Source: Eunapius fragilis (lineage: Eukaryota; Porifera; Demospongiae; Spongillida; Spongillidae). From it: a stretch of 64,000 nt of DNA. A program made the position numbers and the translations under genes. Positions 34,101-47,541 of the stretch are shown here, one piece after another. The stretch spans positions 4,779,264 through 4,843,263 of the forward strand of contig OY811977.1 of NCBI GenBank assembly GCA_963681505.1, in the 5' to 3' direction. Below the pieces are notes generated by a model. The model had not been told where the DNA came from and did not search any database. It saw nothing but the letters and a program-made list of their open reading frames with translations. Numbering within the stretch: position 1 is the stretch's first letter; each line of letters starts with the position of its first letter.

Positions 34101-37100
34101 TCCTAATTACGCTGTTTACTTAACATCCATCACTGAAGAGCAGGCATGTGGTGCTAAGCTTAGCACTACACATGGAAGCCGTTTCCGTCAATAAGGTAAT
34201 CTGGTCATGCATGGCTGCTACTTGAATTGCTAAAATACCTCCTCAAAAAATCCTAGATCTCTCAATATCTGTCCAGCAATGTTGTAGAGAGATGCCACCT
34301 GAAGGAGGGCTGATTGCTCACCGCCGCCTGAGTGCAACAACACAATGCAAACATACATAACACGTGTGTTCATATGCCCCAACACTTCTTTCTAATTCAC
34401 TAACATTCATCTTCCATCTTGCTTAAGGTTGTTTCATACTGTCGAACAATAGCTTTTTTGGTAGGATCCAAAAATTGCCAATATGATAGAAGGTCACTGC
34501 TGTTCCCACTGTGCAAAAGAATAATACATTACAAAGTGTGGCTGATATATATATGACTGTCAACTGGTAACTTTCCAATTGCCTTGCAAATACCACTACA
34601 CCTAACCTTGCATAGAGTTGGACAAGCAGGTTTACATCCAAAATCACTTCCATGAGCTCACTCTTTAGTTCCAACCTCTTAAGTAACCATGGCAATTCCT
34701 CTGCACATCGGCTACCAAAATATGGCCTATATTTTTACAAGGCCAGGGTAAATGTAGCACATGTTTAGGTATGGTTGATCATTTACAATTACCTAGAAGC
34801 ATTTAAAAATAGACCAATGAGAAGCTTCGACCATTCCAAGACATGGTTAATGTCCGGTTGAACACAGTACTTCAGCTGGACAGCATCTTGCATCTGTTTG
34901 CAGGCAAAACAGTTGTATGTGGAATGGAAATGAAGTAAGCAGAATGTGACATTACCTGGTCATGTGATAAATGCACCAATCCACACACATCGCGAAGAAT
35001 ATGCCTTTTTTCCAACACATGGACCGCAATGAGTAATGTTGATAAAGGAATTGAAGTAAGCTAAATATTATAAGGAACAATAAACAATAAACCCAGCAGG
35101 TGCTGATCATACAAACTCCACAGCAAAGCAACAAATAATGCGAACAGTGAAAATCAGATACATGTAGCATAACAGGAATAGCAATTATGAGAACTTGAGT
35201 AGAGCAAATGTCAATACCAAGCAGACGTTTATGTTATTGCTGATACACCTTTTTGTGTAATTGAACTCCAATTTCCATTGCGTATGTATATGCATACCTC
35301 CACCTCCCTCCAATATATCTCCATCTCCCTCCCCCTGTATATCGCCATCTCCCTCCCCTTGTTCAACATACACAAGTACAGTCTGACCTCGTTAAGAGCG
35401 CACTCGTTAGTAGCGCATTCCCTCGTTAGATTATTGAAAATTATATTCATGGTTGATGCGGGTACCACACATTCTCTATGTCTACAATGTGCAATCTATG
35501 CCGGTAGTAGCGCAGGGAACAAACGTGGCGCTACTAACGGGGGTAGACTGTACATTGTACATGTACATGTAGTAGAGTAATACTTTTGACTAACCACCAT
35601 TTTAACTACAAACATATTTAAAAAATAGTTATTTTCATCTCTAGTGCACACACCACATTGATAGCAGCAGACCAGCCAACTACACGTATAGTGCTCTAAG
35701 TGTAATAGGTATGCCCCAACAGCAGTATGCCAATAACTATTCCTGTATGATTCATTGAAGGCTAAATACTTATGGCCTTAGCTTTACTGAGCTGTTAAAT
35801 ATTCCAGTCAAAGATATAATACAAAATGCCCATAGAGTGAGTCATGAACTAACACTTGCCAATATGACAGAGTACTTACATTAATTATGGGTTGGCACAA
35901 ATCTTTCCAAGGAAGCTACAATCAATTCATACTGATAATTGATGTACAGTGCTCTGTCATAATGACAAACTTTAGTTCATGTACTTGCACACATGTAGTG
36001 CAGCAAACAAACCTCTTCCAACTCAGTCACAAGCAGACCATTTCTTGACCAATGTACAAACTGCAACAACTACATCAATAAAAAACCACATAGTAACCAC
36101 AGTATGATGTACAATACTTTGATGTATGCACAGCCAATACCCAAGCACTTTCACACTTTTACTACAACAGAATGCACCATATAGCAGGAAAAGTAAAAAT
36201 AATAATCCAGCTACAGCCATGTAGGTACCAATAGGATAATATATTTAGCACAGTGAAATAATTATAGCTGCTATCCCAACAGATGCATGTACAAACTACT
36301 GTACTTTGTGCAAGCCATATTTGAGCCTCCATTACAGAGGTGTACATTATTCAGAGGTCCTACCATAGTACCAGTGACATACTTAATTTCTACAGGCTCA
36401 TCACTTGTATTGGTTCTTTGTGCTATAAAACACCTGTACACAGTCTGAAATTCATCTCAATCTCTGTTCCATCTGGTCAATTTGTCACCCTAAGGCCCTT
36501 GATGTGAACTAACTATGATATGGGACACAGTTGTGCATAGCTTGTATGTGACAAGCTATGCAAAACTGAAAAATTGCATTCAGCTGACAACGTTGGCTGA
36601 CACAACCACATTTCAAATAACCCACATAGAAGAAAGCTAATGCTAGCTCTGGATATCCAGACTCCAGCTCATCAAGTATGTGCACCACCAGATCTGACAC
36701 CTCCTGTAGAACACCACACACATAGGCAACACACAGGAGGTGTGAAGTAATGGTTACCTGATGCTCACAAATGGCATCAACGACTTCATTTAGCTCATCA
36801 GAACCCAGAGAAGTATAGCTGCTAATAAAGCAATCATATAGAACATGAACAATCTATTGGAGTGGATTGTCCACCAACTCTACATAAGTGCATAGTGCTA
36901 ACATCATGGATGGAAAAAATATACACATGCATAAAGGTGAGGTAATATAGGTAAGAGCAGGGATGAGCAGCGAAGAGCAGGGAAGATGGTTCTCTGTACA
37001 AAAATTTTATCTCTAAATGATGGTTCAAAGTTTTAATTTACAAGTAGATCTTGGGGTACTTGGATCATATCCCGTGTACTTACATCTCTAAAGTGCGTGC

Positions 37101-37276
37101 CGTCCCGCTCATATGACATGACATGTACGTACATGTATGAACAACATACATGTACATACATACATACATACATACATACATACATACATACATACATACA
37201 TACATACATACATACATACGAACATACGTACATACATACATACATACATACATACATACATACATACATACATACA

Positions 37277-37307
<31 letters not shown>

Positions 37308-40300
37308 TGTGCTGCTATCCATGTAATGTGCATGAACACAATAAGATTAAGATACACTGCGTACATGCACATGTATACCTAATCATATGCCTTGCTGCAA
37401 CATCACACCACAGAGGACTGGACATAGGAGCACTACAGCCAAGGGTTATCGCCTAGGCATCAATCAGGAGACAATCAGTGATAATACGCATGCATACATG
37501 TTTTTTGCCAGAACGTTCGCCATGTACACGAAAACATGAGTAAGGTACATGTACCTCATAGCAAAACAGCTAATATATTATGTGAGTGCAAAAAATGTTG
37601 TACTGACTAAAAATATTATGCCCAGCTGCCAGGAAGCTTTACACTTGTACTACATGTAGCTCATCATTGAGTGTTGTCATCAAATTGATGCAAAGATCAC
37701 ATAAACTGCACATGTGCAAGGGAAAAAGGAAAAGAGGCCGCAAATAAGTCACTCACACAATCATTTCCAGTAAACTGTGTTGATAGAATGGTCTCAATAA
37801 GCTGCACAAGGTCACTTGCTGTTGGAATAGGTAGGCTTGGAGAAGAGATCAAGCATCTACACATGTGGGAGAGGTCCTGTAATTCACATGACTGCACATA
37901 GTATTTTGATTTATATATGCAATGGTTCAATTCCCATAAGTGCTTTTAACAATGTATTTATTCTTTTTTTTTACAGAGGACTTATGCATGTACACATCTG
38001 CTATACACAGTATACCAAACAACCCTCTGTGAGACCTAAATGTTGCAGTTTAAGACACTAGCATCAATCAGGCAAAAGCAGTCATCCCTGCCTTCTTCCT
38101 CACCTTCTACATCCCTCCACACCCTCACCTTCCCCTCCCCCACCATCTTCACACTTACACCCTCCTTTTGGTTTCCTTAGCAATCTACCTTTTACAACTC
38201 TCTCTTCTCCCTTTACATTTCTTTAGACATTAAATTATTATTTACCTTCCAGATTCACCCACTAATACGTACAACTGCATGCAGTACAACATAAAGCATG
38301 TAAAATACCTCCACGAATCAGGGTAGTTTTCCTCAGTAGTAGTAAGCACAACATGGATGTTGGCAGGTAATGGCTTAACTATCCAGGAAAAGTGGTTCTC
38401 GAAGCCCTAGGAATGGGGCAATGAAAGCCAACTACAGGCAGCACTACGTGTACAGATATCCATGACACCACCCTAATAAATGCATATGCACCATAACCAA
38501 TGCCCATGTACACAAAAAAGCCTCACTGTAATGAGATCAGCACTATCTATGACAATAACAACTTTCTCTGCATTTGGTTTTCCAAGTGTGGTTGATAACT
38601 TCTGCATCCACTTCATGAAGCACTCATTAAGCTGAGATACGTCAATGAATGGCTGGCTAGTCTCCTTACAGTGGAACATCATCTGTGGGCAAGAGGCAAT
38701 GGTTAAAGGACGTCCACATGTATGTGTACATGCACAATGTGAATACATGGATTTCCAGTGGTGTGGTGAAAACCAATACCTTCTGTACAAATCTCCTGAT
38801 AATAGTTGCATACTCTGCACTGGAAGTTCCCAAACACTTCACAAAGTGGTATAAGACAATTAGCTTGTCCCCTTGAGAGAACTGAAGATGTTCAATCCTC
38901 AAAAAGAATAAGAAACGTTAGCCGTGTGGTTTGTGAGAGCTTACAACATACCATTTTGCCATCATGGTTGTTTTACCATATCCAGGAGGCCCAGTTAGTA
39001 CAAGTCCAGTTGCCGGTCCAGTGCCTGCCAAATGTTCTTCCAAACACTGAAATATCTACAACACAAATTTCATCCTAATACCATGGTTCCAATAGTTACA
39101 TGTTTTTAAACCTCATTAGATCCAAGAATGTAGTAAAATTAACGTGAGTTACATTAACCTTAATTTTGCAAAATGTTTGGATCAAAATGAGGTCAAAAAA
39201 ATCAAGTTGTTACAGGAACAGAGTACCAACTACAATGATTTAAAATATATATATTTCTAACAGATAATATTATCTCCCTCAATCTCAGATAATACTTTTA
39301 CTCAAAGGCATTCAACAGCTAGTCTTCACATTATGAATCAAATTTAAACAGCTTTTGATGCAAGTTCTCCATCCATGGTTTATTATTTTTGTTCCAAGGA
39401 CCAACCTACACCAAACTGGTTAAGGAAGAGCTCAGCATCAAAAGGGCAATAGATATTGAATTATTAATAACAGGTTTCCTACCACTGTAGAAAGATTTTC
39501 TACATCTGTGGAGTATGTCTAAAACTGCGCTCAAGAGCATTGACAAGAAGGGTATGAGTGGGAATGCAACATTGCATCACATTTAGCTCAAATGCCAAAG
39601 TGCAGCAAAGAATTAACCCCCCCCCCCCCTCCCCTTCTTCCCCGAGTTACTCACACTGGATTCAAAGTGCATAGTCTCATAATAGGGTCATTTCACAGGA
39701 AACAGGACCACCCTCAAACCATCACCATCTTATATCCTTGTACAACTTCCATATATATTTTCCCTTTCGAACTACACTAAATTGCTGTATATTTGTATAC
39801 CCCAAGTTATTTGGTTTATAAAATGCAACCATTTGAATAATTAATTTTTTGGTGTCCTTTAGCACTTTGAAGGGAGATTTCTATAGGGTCTTTACAAGTG
39901 TTAGTACAATATTTGCTCAGTATCATAGGTGCTAGCCAAGTGACAAAAAGCAACGCAGATTTTTATAGCTATGCATAAGGGGTTAAAGTAGACGATGAAT
40001 ATGTTATGAGAATTATAGCAGCAAAAAAAATAACATACAATTACACCATTTTTTAATGAGTAGCTTTTTACTTCAAGATCACTTTGCTTTATATTTTATT
40101 GAGATTCATATACATTGGCTGTTTTAATTACAGTGTCCATTTTGATTCCCTTATGTGTTACATGTACATGGTGTTTGTGATAAAGTTGTGATTGAGAGAA
40201 AGGTAGGTCTCTCTATTACAACTTTGTCACTAACAAGTTGTAACACATCAGGGAATCAAAATGGATGCTATAATTAAAACAGATTTCCCAGCCCAATGTA

Positions 40301-43300
40301 TATGAATCTCAAAGCAAAGTGATCTGGTGATTTAGGGTTAGGGTCATAAAAATGGTATAATTGGAAGTATGTTATTTTTTGCTGCTATAATCTCATAACA
40401 TATTCATCGCCTACTTCAACCCCTTATGCATACCAATAAAAATCTGCGTTGCTTTTTGTCACAATGACATGGCTAGCACCTATGATACTGAGCAAATATT
40501 GTACTAACACTTGTAAAGACCCTATAGAAATCTCCCTTCAAAGTGCTAAAGGACACCAAAAAATTAATTTTTCAAATGGTTGCATTTTATAAAAAATAAC
40601 TTGGGGTATACAAATATACAGCAATTTAGTGTAGTTTGAAAGGGAGAATATACATGGAAAGTTGTGCAAGGATATGAGATGGTGATGGTTTGAGGGTGGG
40701 CCTGTTTCCTGTTAAATGACCCTATACTCTACCCATACAGCACGCCCATATCTACAGTGTTCATCTGGATGCAAAGCATACCATATCCTTTCCAATGGGA
40801 GATGTAACAGCTTTCAATGCAGAGTTCAGCAGCTCAGTTTGCTCCAGTTCAACTCGCATATCTCCCAGTAACCCAGTCCTTTCCAACTTCATCTCTCCAT
40901 TAACAGGTTCCATCACAGCAAAATGCTACTTTATCCAACACATACATGAATGCATTTAAGAAAAGTTACATCATGCAGCAATTGGGCGTAATCAAGTGCA
41001 CATGAAAAGTAGAAAAACTTTTTTATTATTGCAATGAAGCCAAAAATAGCCCCTCTGCGAGCACACACACAGTCACACAGTGATACACACTGGTAGAAGG
41101 TAAAAGGAATGATCATACAGAAGAAAAGCACTGATCAAACGGAAGAGCTTATAAATAAATTATTGCTTTTTCAGCTTGCACTGATCAGCTGGACATAAAG
41201 TTACAAAGTTTTGCCATCGAGGATGCAGTTAGCTACTCCAATACCTGCCTCCCACCCACTCCAATACCTGCCACCCCACCCACTCCAATACCTGCCACCC
41301 CACCCACTCCAATACCTGCCACCCCACCCACTCCAATACCTGCCACCCCACCCACTCCAATACCTGCCACCCCACCCACTCCAATACCTGCCTCCCCACC
41401 CACTCCAATACCTGCCACCCCACCCACTCCAATACCTGCCACCCCACCCACTCCAATACCTGCCACCCCACCCACTCCAATACCTGCCACCCCACCCACT
41501 CCAATACCTGCCACCCCACCCACTCCAATACCTGCCACCCCACCCACTCCAATACCTGCCACCCCACCCACTCCAATACCTGCCACCCCACCCACTCCAA
41601 TACCTGCCACCCCACCCACTCCAATACCTGCCACCCCACCCACTCCAATACCAGTCACCCCACCCACTCCAATACCTGCCTCCCCACCCATTCCAATACC
41701 TGCCACCCCACCCACTCCAATACCTGCCACCCCACCCACTCCAATACCTGCCACCCCACCCACTCCAATACCTGTCACCCCACCCACTCCAATACCTGCC
41801 ACCCCACCCACTCCTTTCCTGTAAGCGACAAAGGATCACGCAACACTAAACGTACAGCTTTGAGAAGTCTTTGCAGTTCAACAGTCAGTTCCTTCAGTGC
41901 TGTGTTATTGCAATTGAGACTTCCATTGATGATCTGGAGGGCAATAATACAGTGATACACACAGGTGGATTGCAGCAATAGGATAATCGGCCACATGGAT
42001 GGCATGATGAGAATAATGTCAGAACACTAGAGAAATTTGTGAAATGATTCTTATATCATGGATTGATTGTGTACCTTTTACAGTGGCAAAAAAATGCACC
42101 TCATTGGTATGCTTATATAATAGTCTCAATTGGAGGAAAGACATGTATGGTTCTGTTGCATGACAGAGGTTTTGCTGTACCCGGGTACCCGGTAGGATTT
42201 CCAAAACTGATACAAGTCCACACACATGTGGAACAGTCAAGTCACGTGTAACAAGCATGCAGAGAAAATGGAAAACTAAAAGGTGCACCAAGAATGTTAT
42301 TCAGAACAAGAAAAGATCCTAGACATACAGAGTTAAAGGTGATATCTAAAATCACAACTCCTGTTGATGGCAGAGACACAAAAACAGAATTTGCTCCACC
42401 TGTGTTAATTATAGTAAGCCAATTGGAATCCAAAAAAAAAAAAAGAGGGTGAAGGTGTCATGGATCATCAACACCAGTGGTGTTTACAATGTCACATGCC
42501 TATAGCCAGCACAGACCTTGGCATTCACTGCTGCTTTCTTCACCCTCTGCTTTAGCCGGAGTGAGGTATCAGCTTCAGGAACTGAGTGTGGTTCTCTAAT
42601 GATAAATGTAGAAAAATATTTAAAAACTAATTTTTTAATGCCCTGGAGAAACAGTCAACTAGAGAATTATGAACTAATACACGTCCATATATGATTATAA
42701 GAAATGCTCTTTAGAAGAATCACATACATGTACATGTAGAGGAACTCCCCCTACAAATGTACATGTCTTAAAATTACAAGACTCACTAAACAAACAATAA
42801 TTTTTAATACAAACCCATTGTTATTAATTGTAGTCAGTCACTTGCAGGAATGACGGAAATGGTACGGCCACTCCAGCCATGGACGTATCACTTTTAAGGG
42901 CTGAAATTAATCATTTGTACAACAATTTGATGCTCATTTTGTTCATTGGCCACACCAATTCTGTCACCCCTGACTTGTATGGGACATTAAACACACTGAT
43001 TTATAAATACCGAATGCAATCAACTTTAATACTTTTTCTCACCTGTCACAGTCATAAAAAACAAAAATCGCTGGCCTCAGGTTGGGGTTGTTCAAATATG
43101 CATGTTCAACTTCCATCTTTACGCTAAACAAGAGCATCACATGTACACTACATACCAACATGTCCTGAGCACACCTCTGATTTGTCGATGATCCCAAGAA
43201 GCACACAAAAATGTCAGACTTCTCTATCTCACTGCAGCAAAAATCCATATAGTCAGACTGAGACTTTATTTGAGCAGACAAAATGTACCGTTAACCACCA

Positions 43301-43870
43301 GTATAACCACAATTAACCACCACTAACCAGACAGAGGCTCTCGGCCTCTTCCTGGTCACAGTGCACAGGGACAACAGTGCCCCCTCCATCATGACACTGT
43401 TGTACTAGAGAAAACAAACAGTCCTGCAGAAAGGAGACATAGTAAGGGAAATTAATGTAAGGGAATACATATGCAGCATACCTTTAGGTATGTGTTGACA
43501 TAATGCTTGACATCTACAGTGGTTGAAATATACACCCTCAGGCAAAATCTCCATGGACTAGACCAGGGAGATCCAGGTTTCCATAATGGAACATCTGAAT
43601 TCATACGAAGAAAAGAACTGTAATATTTATATTATACCTACACACATACATGTAAGCATGTGCTCTGTTAATGTCCTACAACTGTACCCTGCATATATGA
43701 ATGACCTCACTTTTCTCTGCTTTGAGCCTCTCGTCAAATACAGCAAGTGTGTCATCCATGCCATCCCACTTGGATATGGTGTTTACCACATCGCTAGCTG
43801 GCAGCTGGGGAAGTCCAAAGGCAAAGGTATCCGAAGTACTAGCAGAGATATCACCTTGGATACACACACA

Positions 43871-43914
<44 letters not shown>

Positions 43915-44297
43915 TCACACTCATTAGCTAGAGATGCAACTGACAGCAAGAACAAACCTCTTTGGTGGTCAAATAAAGATATGGTCTCATTAGGGTGCAC
44001 TAATGAGTGAAGTCGTATCTCAAGGTCATGGTTAATCTTCCTCAATTCTGACAGCTCCTTTTCTTTGGTCTCTCGGAAGTTTTGAAACATTTTGTCACGT
44101 AACTCTAATTCACGTTCAAGCCTCCTGCAATGTAATAGTTCATAGCTTTATAAAATGTTCATGCATACAACAGTTTGGAATCAACTACAGTAGAGTAACA
44201 TTGGTAGGAAGACAACAATATGGCATGAATTCTCACATAGAAACATGGAAACATAGACACGCATTTACGCACACCACAAAAACCACTCCAAAACACA

Positions 44298-44355
<58 letters not shown>

Positions 44356-44530
44356 GTCACGTGTTTATGCAACCATTATCTTACTTAATCTTCGTAGTGG
44401 CGTCTTCAATAGTTTGAAGTGCCTCGTTTTTCTCTCGTATTAACTTCGCACAAACTGCCTCTTGTGCTTTCAGTTGTCGACGTAACGCGCTGTTCTCAAT
44501 AAATCCCTTCTCACTACTAGTACCATCCAT
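31186..44530 (-). CDS. NPHP3: Nephrocystin-3 homologue (coiled coil, NTPase, TPR), many exons
   Basis: Starts ATG at 44530. Resolved exons: 44530-44385, 44124-43958, 43854-43711, 43594-43482, 43423-43328, 43257-43156, 43116-43043, 42595-42517, with consistent phases. The N-terminus is a coiled coil containing NFRETKEKELSELRK, close to vertebrate NPHP3. A domain with FCLRVYISTTVDVKHYVN and CSEIEKSDIFVCFLGSS follows, matching the pre-NTPase part. Walker A GPPGYGKTT is at about 38980, LIVLYHFVKCLGTSSAEY at 38840, Walker B VVIVIDSAD at 38545, and KPLPANIHVVLTTTEE at 38360. TPR exons follow (ALPLLQHFLELGEAHLDPDG at 33850; AIEFYKQALEIFESNYGDDS at 33530; KYHLEVAKSMNNLAVIHCLQ at 31690; AIPLYDQAIHIYKNELGDDH at 31300), ending TGA at 31186-31188. 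NPHP3 acts at the inversin compartment of cilia. Middle exons near 42.4-41.8 kb and several TPR exons are not fully defined. Orthology to NPHP3, rather than a generic TPR-NTPase, is supported by matches across the whole length. Confidence 0.82.
35379..35550. mobile_element. 172-bp pogo/Tigger-like MITE in an NPHP3 intron
   Basis: TIR CAGTCTGACCTCGTTAAGAG and right end TACTAACGGGGGTAGACTG, flanked by TA (35377-35378, 35551-35552). CAGTNNNACCTCG ends are typical of pogo-group elements. Confidence 0.65.
37142..37305. repeat. (CATA)n microsatellite
   Basis: About forty ACAT units with a few interruptions (GAACATACG). It sits in an NPHP3 intron; all ORFs over it are artefacts. Confidence 0.95.
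39685..40722. mobile_element. 1.04 kb fold-back element with TA duplication in an NPHP3 intron
   Basis: Two arms of about 500 bp are inverted copies. Ends are GGGTCATTTCACAGGAAACA (39685) and TGTTTCCTGTTAAATGACCC (40722). TA flanks both ends (39683-39684, 40723-40724). The centre lies near 40190 and no ORF is present. Confidence 0.85.
41225..41818. repeat. 24-bp minisatellite in an NPHP3 intron (about 24 copies)
   Basis: Unit CACTCCAATACCTGCCACCC CACC. On the transcribed (minus) strand each unit reads GGCAG|GTATTGG, so both an AG acceptor and a GTATTG donor look repeat in every copy. It lies right next to the exon ending ...LQRLLKAV (about 41850). Long ORFs on both strands are artefacts. Confidence 0.9.
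43860..44353. repeat. Two (CA)n microsatellites between the first NPHP3 exons
   Basis: CA runs at 43862-43912 and 44294-44353. The first begins 6 bp from the acceptor of exon 3 and the second lies in intron 1. Confidence 0.9.
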
Positions 44531-44905
44531 TTTCTGTGGCTAGTCCCCTATTACATGTACCCTAGTAAATACTTGGTTTACACAAGGTACTGCATCGTGT
44601 TTTGGGGTCTTCAATTCCAATATTAGACGAATATTTAAAACTTAACATTTAATAACACCAAATCCAGGTGACGATTTGGCTCGCAAAACCACATCCTACG
44701 AGCCTAATTAGAAAGCATATCTTTTATCTGTTGCGGTGCACAGAGGCAATGATGCATCTCCGTTCTCTGGAGTGCTGGTTCAGAGTGTGCTGGTTCAAAT
44801 TTTATAACTCTACAGGGTTGAAGTTAGACTTACGTTTTAATTGTGTTATTATATACATTATTATATATATATATTTTGAATCTTGTTACACATATACATT
44901 ACAAA

Positions 44906-46350
44906 CTAAAGGACTAATATACAATAAGTTCTACAGATCTCCACAGATGATCCTGCTCGAGACAGGAGTGCCCGTGCGTTGGCTCGCATCAAAGTCAGGC
45001 TAAGCCTGCCATACAATAGACAGGTAGCATGGGACTTGGAGCAATTTCCCCTGGTGGCTAGGCGAGAGGCAAGGCGTGATAAAGTCTGCATGGCTTCTGC
45101 ACCCCAGCACCCAGAAGTCTCCACTGCTATGGGGATACATGTCCAGCCTAGCTCTGAGCACTTGGCATCATTAGCATTGTGCTTGCGCACCTCAGCTGCC
45201 AGAGCTGCAGATCCACTTGTCACACCCGCTTCCAATAACGTACTTGAATTTAGCGTAGATGTGACAGTCAGATCTAGAGCTGCTGGTTTGCCCAAATCCC
45301 AATGAGGGATAAGGATGTCTGCTGGCCGTGTTCTATGTCCTTCATGCCCCAAACCACTTCCTGCTTCAACTTGAGGACCCAAACAGGCCCGTCGGCAAGA
45401 TTCTAAGAGGACATCCCTGATGAGCCTGTTGTGCCGCGACACCACATCTCCTCTGTGCTTGCATGCTAAGGCATGGTTGGCCTAAAGGGTACAAAGCATA
45501 GGATGGGCAAAAGGAGCAAACAGGAATATCAGTAACAGCAATGCCCAACCACCATTTTACAGCAATCTGAAACTCAGCAGGTTCAAGATGAAGATTGAGC
45601 CTGAGGGAAGAAATCACAGAGAGCTAAGCAGCTGCATGTGGTGAAGAAATGGAAAGCAGACGTACTTTGTCAGGCAAGGAGACCTGATCAAATAACACAC
45701 TTTAATCGTGATCTTCAATTTTGCCAGACAGAGATCTTTGGTGCATCACAACATCAAGATGATCCAACACCAAGGCATCATCAGAGGAGACAGGTTCATT
45801 AAAATCCTTGATGGATTCAGCTAGGTGCTTGCAAGAAGATGAGCAGACACCAGAAGCACTTAAAGAGGATATGTAGGCAGCTGAACTGTGTTCTGAAAGA
45901 CTACGGAGCCCAAGGCCCCCTCTGCTTAGGCTGAGTTGGGCTTGTTGCCATGGGACATTGGGTGTGTCTATCGCGGTGCATTCAGAAAAACAGCGACGGA
46001 CATCATCATCAATGAATTGCAAAGCCTCACCAGTTAAGGCTGGGGGAGGGGGGGGGGGGTAGATCTAGCAAGGTGCACCAACTTGCAAAAGCTACCACAT
46101 TGCCTAAGCAGGAGCAGAGCCACCTGTGGATCAACAGCACCCACATCCTCCAACTGTTCAAGCAACTTGGAAGCATTTGCACATTTGTGCGCAAAAAACT
46201 TGGCACAAAAGATTATATCTCCAAGAATCTCAAAATTTGGAACACTAGACTTTTTCATCAGAGGTGAAAATGAGCTGAGATCACCCAAGCCAAACAACTC
46301 ACATTTTCCAGCATTGATAAAAAGACCAAGTGGAGGATATATACTGAATT
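44906..46350 (-). pseudogene. REL-type retroelement fragment (RT thumb to endonuclease)
   Basis: From 46330 down: KKSSVPNFEILGDIIFCAKF, then SLSRGGLGLRSLSEHSSAAY (RT thumb, about 45900), LEPAEFQIAVKWWLG (45570), a Cys pair CSFC, and after a frame change GDVVSRHNRLIRDVLLESC (45440), RPADILIPHWDLGKPAALDL (45320) and YGRLSLTLMRANARALL (44980). RPADI...DLTVTS fits a restriction-like endonuclease. The catalytic RT motifs are absent, so this is a 5'-truncated, frame-broken copy. It lies 0.4 kb upstream of the NPHP3 start. Confidence 0.7.
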
Positions 46351-46599
46351 AAAGTGCAGCAGCAAATACATCAATGCATGAATACATTAACGTGTATAAG
46401 CAGAGTCCGAGATCAATAATTATTTATATAATTAGTCTGGGGACCAGATGACTGGCATTCTCTGGTATGATACAACATCCAGGGAGCTAAACCTAGTGCA
46501 AGTAACAAAGAAACAATGGTGTCATGGGACATACCTATCCAAAAATCTATATAGCTAGCTGGTAGTGCCCTTGTGTACATCTAACAAGGGTTATGTTCA

Positions 46600-47330
46600 T
46601 CTTCCGATAAAGAACCATCAAGATATTAGACTTAGGCTCTGGAAGGCTGAGGCTCTGGAAGGAAAGTTAGCACTCAATCGCTAGTGTGGCATTGGTGGTC
46701 ATTCGCAAGGTGTTTTCTTTGCTCAGCCACTGTGGCTGCTGTACCAGAAGTGACACTTGCCTCTGATAGAGACAAAGGAGTCAGTCACTGTCAAGTCAAA
46801 AGCAGCTGTAGGCCATCCTGACCAAGATATCGGCAGGACAAGACACAGAAAGGTCAGGAGTGAGACCATTGCCTGCTTCTATCTTCAACCCTAAATGTGC
46901 ACCATGACAAAGGTCTATAATGGTGTCTCAAAACTGATTATTACAATGTCACTGCCTCACCTAAAAGATACCGCATGGTGACCAAGAGGATCGACAGCAA
47001 GAGCCCCTGGAAGTATCTAAGACCAGCCACCAAATGATTGCCATGCGAAATTCACTCGGATCAAAATGCATATTATGTTATACCAAGGTGAGGGCAGCGA
47101 TCCAAGAGGAAGCGTAAGAAGCTCATGTTGAGAGAGGAGGCAGACTTTATCTGCAAGGGATGATGTATCAAGTAGGCTGATAAGCGCTATACTCCAGCTT
47201 AGCGGAAAGATTACTAAGTCATTAAAGGCATTTACTGCATGAAGAAGATTGAGATTGTCTGAAGTGGCAAAGCCTGATGAATAAAAGGATGCAAATAAAA
47301 GCTGCACATGCCATGATGAGAGAGGGAATG
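46600..47330 (-). pseudogene. Second, more decayed REL-type fragment
   Basis: Minus-strand reading contains NLLHAVNAFNDLVIF (47250) and VAEQRKHLANDHQC (46690), like the other copies, with many stops. The 250 bp between this and the previous fragment shows nothing. Confidence 0.55.
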
Positions 47331-47339
47331 TAAGCCAAG

Positions 47340-47466
47340 ACTACCAAACCTCAACCCCAGTTTAGACTGATGCCAGGCTGATTTTGCATGAGCAGACCAA
47401 AGAAAGGCAGTTTAAAAAACATAAAAAAAGTAGTTATATTATTATTATTTACATAGTGAATAAGTC

Positions 47467-47541
<75 letters not shown>

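Noticed and set aside
37033-37456. YIHTYIHT and MYVCMYVC ORFs
   Set aside because: Translation of a (CATA)n microsatellite.
41201-41849. Long ORFs of about 190-212 residues on both strands (YLPPHPLQ / GWGGRYWS)
   Set aside because: They lie on a 24-bp minisatellite in an NPHP3 intron, again a multiple of three.
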